The translations under genes and the position numbers were made by a program. The notes under the pieces were generated by a model. That model ran no database searches and was not told the DNA's origin. It worked only from the letters and a program-made list of their open reading frames with translations. From NCBI RefSeq assembly GCF_000203795.2, contig NW_006281108.1:5868-69867 (forward strand): 64,000 nt of DNA, in the 5' to 3' direction. Shown in pieces: positions 56,045 through 64,000 of this stretch. How positions within the stretch are numbered: the first letter of the stretch is position 1; each line of letters opens with the position of its first letter. This stretch comes from Batrachochytrium dendrobatidis JAM81. Its lineage: Eukaryota > Chytridiomycota > Chytridiomycetes > Rhizophydiales.

Positions 56045-56546
56045 CCTATGGCAAAGCTAGTTCTAAAAAGCGCCAACTTAAACACAAGTTAAATCCTTTC
56101 ATCACCAAAAAAATCCATGTGCACAGTAACTCCATTACACTCATTTCTAGGACTCGAGCTCTCTATAAACGGGTAGACGATGCCATTATTAAATTTACTA
56201 ACTCCAGAAATCAACACTATTGGTTGTAACTTTCATTTACAACCTCTCATCATTTAACGGGTTAATTGTTCGTATCACAAGACACAAACAATCAACTACT
56301 ATAAAAGCTAGAATGCTTACACTTATCAATAAATAACTCTTCAAACTATTTCATCTGTCTAACTACCTTATCAAACCCTTTTCACTACGGTTGAAAAGAC
56401 TAAGTCTGTTGATTTTGATTTCAAGTGCAACTTCCTCTTACACTTCTGATTTGTTCTCTTCTGATAACTACTAACAGTTACAGATTATACTTTACCTACT
56501 TTACTTTACTATCAAACAAATCAACGAAGCTCCAAATACTCTGACA
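56009..56546 (+). repeat. 3' LTR of Copia element 2
   Basis: 538 bp, about 99% identical to the left LTR by eye, followed by the target duplication GTTGT. Confidence 0.93.
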
Positions 56547-56551
56547 GTTGT

Positions 56552-56983
56552 ATATCAAACACGCAATGCAGTCAATGCGTAGTAACCATTGTATATTGCA
56601 ATGCAGAATACAGCTACTGCACAATCAATATTAAAGTGATCCATTTGACATGAATACAGTTGTAAATCAAAGCGTTTGCGGTTAAACAACACTCCCGAAG
56701 GGTGTGCTTTTCAACATACCTGATCAAAGGGTCGTAAAAGCATAATCCAATCGACACGATCATCAAATTGATCAATATGATATTGTGAATAGGGAGCAGC
56801 ATACTATGGTTTGATAGTAACCCACTACAAGCAATCAAGTAACCCTGTATAATTGGTTAACCTAAAAGGGTTGGTTTGCTATACAAAAAATACAAATACA
56901 ATCGATTACACTCAATATTTTAATCGACACCAATCTCGACACTCTACTTTTGTATTAATCGTTTAAACACATTGACCAATCTG
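56552..56983 (+). promoter_or_regulatory. 5' flank of the third basic-motif secreted gene
   Basis: Inverted, diverged counterpart of 21262-21700. Shared landmarks: GGGTCGTAAAAGCAT (about 56729), ATAGTAACCCACTACAAGCA (about 56815) and GGTTAACCTAAAAGGGTTGG (about 56855). The AAACAACACTCCCGAAGGGTGTG segment differs from copies A and B. Confidence 0.5.
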
Positions 56984-57820
56984 ATGAAATTGGTTGAAAT
57001 TTTATTCGTATTGAGTGTGGCAGCAACCGCCAATGCAATACTGATACCGGCTGATAACGATGATTCACCCCAAGCATCAGGCACTTCAAGTCAATTGTCT
57101 GGTCCAACCAATGAACCTAATCCAGGCACTTCCGAATACTGGAAAAGCCTAATGGATATAATTAATTCAAAAAACCCCAACCAAGACCAGCAAGACCCAA
57201 TTGATATAGTTGATCCAAGCACTTCCAGACGAGGTCGAAAACGACCAATCGATGAACTGGGTCCAAGCATTTCCGAACAAGATTGGAAACTTATAATTGA
57301 TCAACCCGATCCAGGCATTCCGGAAGACTGGCGAGACTTGATTGATGCAGTCAATTCAAATATTCTCAAAGACCAGCAACAATCAATGAGTCAGCCTAGC
57401 CCAAGCACTCTCAAACGAAGTCGAAAACGGCCGATTGATCAACCTAGTTCACGCACTCCCAAACGAGGTAAACAGCAGCTAATGGGCCAAGGCAGGTCTG
57501 CTAATACTAGTTCAAATCAAGCAATTGTATTAAGCAAAGAGGATCAGGAAACCCTTGATGATATAAAGAAAATACTTGTAGTATCTAAAAAGATACAAAA
57601 GAAAAAATGGCAAGCCTATCATGAAAATACAGCTCTTGCATTCAGTAAACAGTTAGCGCTAACAATGGGCCAAAGGATATCTGAATCAAGATACAATCCA
57701 GAGGTTGAAAAGCAGTTGAAACAAGAGTATAAAAAGGCAGGAACAAGAGTGTGCAATTTAAGACAAAGATTGAAAAGGTTTATGAGAAAGCGTGGTTTGA
57801 AATTTGAAGAACCGAATTAG
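56984..57820 (+). CDS. Secreted protein with repeated basic (K)RGRKRPID motifs (copy C)
   Basis: 278 residues from MKLVEILFVLSVAATANA, the family signal peptide; the open frame extends upstream only to a TTG. The middle has repeated units made of a Pro/Ser stretch followed by a basic motif: STSRRGRKRPIDE, STLKRSRKRPIDQ and TPKRGKQQ. It also has the blocks SISEQDWKLIIDQPDPGIPE and WRDLIDAVNS shared with copy B. The C-terminal 90 residues are strongly basic and helical (DDIKKILVVSKKIQKKKW, LRQRLKRFMRKRGLKFEEPN). This is the copy with the most basic motifs and lacks the acidic tail of copy B. Function unknown; the basic repeats suggest nuclear targeting or nucleic-acid contact (inference). Confidence 0.75.
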   Translation: MKLVEILFVLSVAATANAILIPADNDDSPQASGTSSQLSGPTNEPNPGTSEYWKSLMDIINSKNPNQDQQDPIDIVDPSTSRRGRKRPIDELGPSISEQDWKLIIDQPDPGIPEDWRDLIDAVNSNILKDQQQSMSQPSPSTLKRSRKRPIDQPSSRTPKRGKQQLMGQGRSANTSSNQAIVLSKEDQETLDDIKKILVVSKKIQKKKWQAYHENTALAFSKQLALTMGQRISESRYNPEVEKQLKQEYKKAGTRVCNLRQRLKRFMRKRGLKFEEPN

Positions 57821-58186
57821 GATTTGGATTGATGATTTGTCAATGAATTTGATTTTGAATAAATTTAAACCTTCTGATGTGTTGATGTTTGTCGAGTATT
57901 GTGAATGGGTCAACAACCATATCATTGATTGTATACTGCGTTGGATATTACATCAACAGTTACTGGATTGTTGATTGATACATTGACACAAGTTATCAGG
58001 TGAGTTAAATCAACAGAATTGAATAGTAAACTTGATTGATTGTTTTAATGTAATTTCAAAAGTTACATCATAGGTTGTTTATTTAACAAAGGGAAAATGC
58101 TTTGGTTATTATAAACGTGTCTGTTTAGAATAACAGTGCCTGATGTGTATATTGCATAATGTTTAGTAATCATATTAACCAATAGA
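57821..58186. other. 3' flank, inverted copy of 44200-44415
   Basis: The segment at 57850-57985 (TAAATTTAAACCTTCTGATG ... GATATTACATCAACAGTTAC) mirrors 44270-44400. The rest is unassigned AT-rich DNA. Confidence 0.55.
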
Positions 58187-58480
58187 ATGTTAGACATTGG
58201 TAATGTGTGATCTTTGTAATGGGACTTGGATTGTTGAGATGTGCAGCCTGTTGACATGCATTGTGTGGGATTCTATGTTTGGTACACAAGTATAACCACC
58301 ACTGATAGAAGATTTATAGTGATAAGGAACCCTCAACAATGATATTTGAGCTATGGTCCTCATATCTTTCTTGGTATTGTTCCACTACTATCTCACCTCA
58401 TAAAAGACACGATCTTGGATTAATAAACAACGCAATTCATACATTAGTTCATTACTTTATTGTCATATTTTACTTACTGT
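58187..58480 (+). repeat. Relic LTR related to Copia element 1
   Basis: Starts TGTTAGACATTGGTAATG like the LTR at 9995, then diverges. It retains a CATAAAAGA promoter-like motif (58390) and TTAATAAACAACGCAATTC (about 58420). Parts also match 17500-17640. The right end and target duplication cannot be defined. Confidence 0.6.
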
Positions 58481-58925
58481 GATATACTTTCGACTATGAA
58501 CCACACAAATATGTCCACAAGCTACAAGAACCAGCCGAGTCACTTGAATCAAATAGTCCAGTGGTACCAATGGGTTGGTGTCAAATGTAATGTGTTGATT
58601 GGTGACCCCAAATGACAAATATACACAATCGCATGGATTCAGAAATGACACTGCAGTAATCAATACAATGCATGGTAGTTGATTGGTGCAATATAATCAA
58701 GTCATTAGTCTAATACACTATTGTTTGGTAATACACGATGTTTATTGAATGAATGAAATTGAATGCATGACAAATAACAAGCATCCAAACACACAATACA
58801 CGCTGCATTACAACATATCCTAGACGAAACTGTTGATAGTTTACTAAACTCCAACAATGTGACGAGTCTGGTTGAAAAGTTTGTTGCTGACTACCAGAAT
58901 CTTGAAAAGTTGGACCATACCCAAA
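58481..58925. other. Intergenic; repeats the 3' flank of the 6.1-kb gene
   Basis: 58670-58860 matches 5920-6110 in the same orientation. No gene supported. Confidence 0.6.
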
Positions 58926-59567
58926 TTATGGCTGTGACTGTGACTGTGATAGGTGACTGCGTAAAAACTCGTGGCATCTCCTAAATTCGAGAAATTCATT
59001 CGGGTCTGCGATATCGTAAACCTCGGTTTCATCAGATATAAAATTTTGCCTAAAGTACTTTTCAAGTGTTATTAGTAACTTGTCACTTTCCTGAACTCCA
59101 TTCCAATGTTTTCCTAAAAGTCCCATAGATTCTTTGTGGAGTTTTTCAAGAAGTTCATGCTGGGTTCTGATCGCAGCTTCAAGATCGAGGTTTCCTAGTC
59201 CATAGTTTGAAGAGTCGCCCATTACAGTGTCAAATCTTTCCTGCAGCTCGTCCATTATATCCACTTCGGCATAGATTTTGACTCTTCTCTCATCAATTTC
59301 GTCTGATAATGCATCGCATCCCAGTCCGATTAGTACAAATTCCTCCAACAGCATTAACATTTCCAGTGAGATTGGATGACAGTGACTCGTATATTCATCA
59401 TATGGACTAGGATATTTCAAGTAGTCAGGCCCACTAGTTGCAATCGCATTAGGAGAAGCTGTGGTGGAAGTAGATTCAACGCTCGTGGTCGTGGTGGAAA
59501 GAACTGGGGTAGCTGTAGTAACTGAGCAGACAGCCAGGATCGATGACAAAGCAATTGATAGTTTCAT
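58926..59567 (-). CDS. Small secreted coiled-coil protein, chytrid-specific family
   Basis: 213 residues from MKLSIALSSILAVCSVTTA, a signal peptide; seven in-frame codons upstream start from a TTG and are not used. A Thr/Ser-rich linker is followed by a helical domain (EFVLIGLGCDALSDEIDERR, VKIYAEVDIMDELQERFDTV) and the segment LDLEAAIRTQHELLEKLHKE. That segment aligns well with LDLETNIRTQREFLDELQEI of the 6.1-kb paralogue, which identifies the family. It ends in Ser-Gln repeats. No enzymatic motif. Confidence 0.75.
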   Translation of the reverse strand: MKLSIALSSILAVCSVTTATPVLSTTTTSVESTSTTASPNAIATSGPDYLKYPSPYDEYTSHCHPISLEMLMLLEEFVLIGLGCDALSDEIDERRVKIYAEVDIMDELQERFDTVMGDSSNYGLGNLDLEAAIRTQHELLEKLHKESMGLLGKHWNGVQESDKLLITLEKYFRQNFISDETEVYDIADPNEFLEFRRCHEFLRSHLSQSQSQP

Positions 59568-59619
59568 TGTATTGGTTTGATTGAGCAAGTTGTAGATGAA
59601 TATTATTCAACACGTCGGT

Positions 59620-59767
59620 TTGGTGTCGTATTTATATTCATTATTGGATGGATGGTATCAAAAGCATGATCCTTGAATGCCGCCCTAATATATTGGCTTT
59701 ATTGTCAGGGTTGATGGTGATCTGTCACCAATATCAAACTTTGAAGGGATCTTCCTTTATATAACAA
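59620..59767 (-). promoter_or_regulatory. Promoter block shared by the secreted coiled-coil family
   Basis: On the minus strand: GAATATAAATACG (59627-59640), the CATTCAAGGATCATGC block (about 59667-59682) and GTTATATAAAGGAAG (about 59752-59766). Same layout as upstream of the paralogues at 6822 and 37696. Confidence 0.6.
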
Positions 59768-60744
59768 CCGCAATATTGATTGGACCACTGCTCGGCTATG
59801 CATTTGAACATCGTATGGTTGATTGGTTATGCAGTTTCTCGCTCTTTTAAGCCCTGAAAAGGGTTGGTGAGATACAGCCTGGGAGATCAATGCATGTTCA
59901 AATAATATCGCATAGCCTATGTAAGATGGCTTTGGCATTCAGCTGTTACATGGTCATCAGCATATGCTATGATGTTCATGCTTTTCAAAGTAGAAAGTGG
60001 TTGGCATTATTCAAACATGTGGTTTGGTGATACTTTACATTCAACTCGACACAATCAATCATCACTGCATATTACTCAGTAATTCAATCAATCAACTGAA
60101 TCAATACAATGCAGTTCATGTTGCAATCACAGCATCACATTGATGATCAATGACTTGCAACTGTTGTGTTGGCATTGCATGTTGTGATATTATATCAACA
60201 TCGATTGTCATTATATAGTTGTATCAACCACACATCATGATCATATGTCATGGTTGACTCGTATTCTGGATTGATGCACTCATTCCACTCCATTGTATTC
60301 CACTCCATCACTCGAACACAAACATCGTATGACTTGTTGATTGCTAATACCAATATTGATCGAATACACACTACATGACACATGTCAGATTAGCGTACAC
60401 ATTCCACTATATAGCATATCATGTTGCTGATACCACGCATTGTGATTCAACAGTCAATCTGTATTCGAGTTCGACTACAATTGATCGTGTCAATCATAAT
60501 ATACACGACCAATTGTAGTCGAGTTGATCCGACTGAATAGAGTCCGAGTCATCATGTTCATATCAAACCATTGCAAACCATGACAAGTCTATTGCACAAC
60601 TCCACTCGTGTTGATTACAACATGCTATTCATAAATGTATCATATTGTCCTGTAATGACTGTACATGATTGTACATGGTTGTTTGGAACCATTAGCTACG
60701 TTGATTGATATCCACAATATGATCCAGTAGTTGTCCAGATTGTG
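59768..60744. other. Intergenic region
   Basis: No gene supported. The beginning resembles 37895-37960 (GGCTATGCATT). It contains the hairpin at 60472-60521 and a short CATTCCACTCCA repeat near 60280-60310. Confidence 0.5.
60472..60521. repeat. Hairpin with 19-bp stem
   Basis: CGACTACAATTGATCGTGT (60472-60490) and ACACGACCAATTGTAGTCG (60503-60521) are complementary at 18 of 19 positions, around a 12-base loop. Isolated in intergenic DNA. Confidence 0.8.
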
Positions 60745-63700
60745 TGTTGTATTTGGTGTGTTGGGTGATGATATCAACCTGTAGTCAAGGTTTGACTATC
60801 TGAACATGTCGGTGACTTTTTACCAACTGTGTGCAACTCGATGTCCAATATCGAGTCATGTCATTGGTCAATTGATTGGTTCAATTCATCAGTGTGTTTG
60901 CTGGATCCATGTGGTGTGCAGCACTTTCAAGAGTATGTTGAATCTGTTGCAGTATTGGAACTTTGTAAACGGATCAACATACTAACCTGACCATGATTGT
61001 GGTGGTTATTGCAGTCGAGTCGTAAAGCTTATTCTGGCAATCATTGATGGTTTCAACAATCGTTTGAATAATCGTTTGGATGTCAGGTTATGGTATTCTG
61101 ATTGACAACTCGACTTGGATACAACTTGTTTGGACAATTACTGATCAATGGATTGGACAATGAACTAGGAATCAATCAACACATTGACAGATTTACCATC
61201 CCAAATGGAAACAACGACAATCCAGTTGTAATCCATATTGAGCCTTGAATTCAAACAGTCGTGAATCAAATCATTAATAAACTACAAAAACAGTCCAATA
61301 TGCCAACTCGCATTTATCCACAACTCGATATGTGATGTTCAAATGTCTAATATTCAGACTGTGCTGATTGCAATTGTGGTTGTAATTGTGGTTGTGTGTA
61401 AATATCAATCCAATACTCGATTCAATACTTGATTCAATTTGAGCATGTCCAGTTTTGTAGTAATCCATTTGATCACATTGACAGAATCAAGCAATGATCT
61501 GATTCAACAACACCGAATGATGCATCCATATCACTTGTATCAATCAATTGTACACAATCAGTCAATATAATCAACAATCACTGTCATGATTGATTCAATT
61601 TATTCAATTTATTCGATACATTTAATTGCATAGATCTGACTGGCATTGCAACTCATTGTTGTAAAATCACAACCTCACAATCCATCACCAAAGACCAAGA
61701 TTATACTTCTGTTCATATCTGTATTTGTTGTATGCTGTTGTGATTCGAGTTCGGTCACTTGTCAATTCATCTCGATAGTGTTTGGCTTCAGCTGGCGATT
61801 GGACACCTTGAATATACTGCGTGGCATCATTCCACAGTTCAGGCAGTATGGGTGTCTTGTCAAGACTCGAGTTGTACCATTGTGGTTGTTGTGGAGCCAC
61901 ATGCGCAGTCGAAACAATCCGACAGACTGGATTCACTACAAAAAATGTCAGAATCTTGCAGTGTCCTGGTTGAGTTGGATCTGCAAGTTCAAATGATTGC
62001 TCTTTGTGTTGGTATCGATTGGGATAAACTACACACCGACCATTTGATACTTCAAGCAATCCTATATACTGATTGCGTGGTGATTCTAGATCAATGTCAT
62101 ACACATCTTTCCAATACATATCAGATGCTCCTTGATCAAACCGATCAACAGCCTCGCGGTAATCGAGTTTGGGTGTGGTGATATTTTCCACGTCGTAGTA
62201 ATACAGTCCAGTTGCAACAATCGATTCGTTAATTGGACCTTCAATGTGCCAGTTTCCCTCGTCGTATTTAGGTTTGGATGGTGTCAGTTGAATGTTGGTG
62301 AGTTTGACAATGACTTGCAGATTACGACCACGCAGTGACACTGGCTTTGCTGATTCATATTTGGGTTCAAAATGTTCCGGAAGTATTGGTACATACACGG
62401 GACGAATGACTTGAGTGTCTGGTTCCATATCATCATGATCTGACTGACTTGACGGTTCATATCCCTTTGTGCCATTGCGAATATCAATATACTTGAACAT
62501 TGGATCCATCGTTCTGAACAGACTTTCAAATATTGGGACAAAACATTTGAATATTTTGGCAATGCATTTGTACATGTCTCGATGCCATATCGAATTCAGA
62601 TTGTTGATGTATGAGTTGATGGTCACACTGCCATCCTGTTCGACACGGAATTCACTCGGAAGACATTGGAACTTGCGTGATATAAACCCGGAACTGCTGC
62701 CAATGATGGGCGTATCCGAAACAAGTCGAGTCGATAGCAATATATCGCATGGTACCATTGTGGTGTATTTGAGTCGTATATCCAGTGGTGCAATCATCGT
62801 TTGTCCATATACAACACTGTACATTGATGCATCAATCAGATTGTGCACCATTTGACCAGTGTTGTGATTTGATCCATGTTCAATATCCGATACATTTGTC
62901 ATCAATCGCGTATATACATTGTCAGGTATGCCATTGTCCAGTATATACGTCAGTTCAACAGGTCCTGGTACAATTGTGCCCAATCCATCACTGCCATTAC
63001 AAACAAGCTGCTTGACAAAAACCTCGAGTTGTTCCAATGCAAGATTAAATGTTGATGGTGATATATTTCGATCGAGTGAGTCGGCCCTCCATTGCTCCAC
63101 AATATGCTGGTTTGTGATATCGATCCACCACATGGGTTTGCAAAGTATACATTGCAGATACTGGATATACCGCATCTCGACAAGTGTGCGTGCCTGTCCA
63201 TGTGTATCTCCGGCCATTCCAGATTTCATACCAATTTTGGCATTTTCATTGTATGGCTGAATGCTCGAACTAGCAGTCTGAACCCGATGCTGAAAACACG
63301 TTCCAATGATCTGATCAGCAATCCTTTTGTTTCTGTAGTCAGTATCATCCGATTTTACAATAGCCGTTAGATTTTCAAACATCTCGACTTGATTCAACTC
63401 GGTACGTATTGAACTGTCGGAATGATTGTCGGCAAAATCAACAAGTGTTCTAAATAGTTTTACAATACCATTATAACCATACAGATTTATATCTCTACGT
63501 GAATAAATAGTGTTGAGTTGCTTTACAATTCCATAATCTCGAAACACCTTGATCATCTCGGTCTTGTTTGTAGATTTCCGAATCATGTCGTTGATATGAT
63601 CAAACCGGTGCAAACAGTCACGTATATTGAGATTGCACATCGATATCGTCAATTGCTCAAAAACCAACGATCGTACAAGCGATACAGGAAAGTCGTGCAT

Positions 63701-64000
63701 ATTGGATGCAATTGTTCCAGCTACTTCGATTATGCGTGTTTTTAGTTCAGAGTTGTCGCTGTATCTGATACACAAGTCGTTCAGTATTTGAATCAAATCC
63801 AGCCTTATCAACTCGGCTGAAATCATTTCACAATCTGCATAGTTGCAAAAACTATGAATAGTATCAATACTTTGACTAATCACTGCTTGATTGACACTCC
63901 TGTATTCATGTCATGTCAATCCAACCATGTCAAATTTACTGATTGTGATGACTGGACACACATTCATGCATAACACCACATACCTGAGCGTATTGACCAG
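60745..64000. repeat. Inverted repeat arm 2 (DUF4246 gene and 3' flank)
   Basis: Reverse complement of 38170-41811 as far as the window reaches. The outer break at 60745 coincides with the edge of copy B at 41811 in the partner. Confidence 0.9.
61685..64000 (-). CDS. DUF4246 protein, inverted second copy, 5' end outside the window
   Basis: Exon 3 (63899-61685) and the last bases of exon 2 (64000-63984) are present; the intron between them matches the first copy. The visible part is open throughout. The helical N-terminal half differs from copy 1 at many positions (for example HSFCNYADCEM for QSLCDYKDCEV, and one residue fewer), whereas a stretch of about 120 residues around MTNVSDIEHGSNHNTGQ to SVTINSYINNLN is identical. 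The DUF4246 motifs WHIEG, YQHKEQSF and PGHCKIL are unchanged. Both copies therefore appear functional. Confidence 0.85.

Larger units (their letters stand above)
50802..56546 (+). mobile_element. Ty1/Copia LTR retrotransposon, apparently intact
   Basis: LTRs of 538 bp at 50802-51339 and 56009-56546, differing at about six sites. Perfect target duplication GTTGT at 50797-50801 and 56547-56551. The LTRs begin TGTTGG and end CTGACA. It has a half-tRNA-type primer-binding site at 51340 and a purine-rich tract (GTGGTGGGG) before the 3' LTR. One uninterrupted gag-pol frame. It sits inside an inverted copy of the 20.4-21.9 kb segment. A solo LTR of this family lies at 19116. Confidence 0.95.

Noticed and set aside
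1..64000. tRNA, rRNA or CRISPR-like arrays
   Set aside because: No tRNA B-box/TPsiC pattern with a matching acceptor, no rRNA core sequence and no regularly spaced repeat-spacer array were found by eye. The only regular arrays are the minisatellite at 1.7-2.4 kb and the 58-bp repeat at 36.5 kb.

Overview
This is nuclear DNA of a flagellated fungus, most likely a chytrid of the Batrachochytrium type (Rhizophydiales). The evidence is short GT..AG introns, AT-rich intergenic DNA, a POC5-type centriole protein (expected only where there are centrioles or flagella), an HP1-type chromodomain/chromoshadow protein, a Crinkler (CRN) gene with the chytrid-style N-terminus, several families of small secreted lineage-specific proteins, and LTR retrotransposons. 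I cannot settle the species from sequence alone.

Layout. 1-9.3 kb: repeat-rich DNA with a direct duplication around a minisatellite-like array, a decayed IS630/Tc1-type transposase, one secreted coiled-coil protein gene (6.1-6.8 kb), and long empty stretches. 9.3-17.3 kb: a decayed secreted-protein gene, a young Ty1/Copia element (9995-15434, frameshifted in RT), and a CRN gene on the minus strand split by one in-frame stop. 17.4-21.9 kb: first copy of a segmental duplication holding a solo LTR and a secreted protein gene. 22.8-29.4 kb: the main single-copy gene block: a small secreted acidic protein, a multi-pass membrane protein, HP1 (minus) and POC5 (plus) arranged divergently. 29.4-35 kb: repeated intergenic DNA, a solo Gypsy LTR and a secreted pepsin-fold protein lacking the catalytic residues. 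35.3-37.7 kb: a secreted coiled-coil gene interrupted by a gutted, apparently self-priming Gypsy element. 38.2-40.9 kb: a DUF4246 gene. 41.8-46.5 kb: second copy of the segmental duplication, with a different solo LTR. 47.3-49.0 kb: inverted second copy of the pepsin-fold pseudoprotease. 50.8-56.5 kb: an intact Copia element with 538-bp LTRs. 57-59.6 kb: two more secreted protein genes. 60.7-64.0 kb: an inverted second copy of the DUF4246 gene, cut off by the window end.

How it fits together. The window looks like a fast-evolving, repeat-driven compartment. Most genes are lineage-specific secreted proteins or effector-like genes (three coiled-coil proteins sharing one promoter layout, three signal-peptide proteins with basic KRGRKRPID-like motifs, two pseudo-aspartyl-proteases, one CRN). 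They have been multiplied by direct and inverted segmental duplication and broken by LTR elements. Conserved housekeeping genes (HP1, POC5) sit as an island between 25.6 and 29.4 kb. Target-site duplications and paralogous empty sites let several insertions be ordered relative to the duplications.
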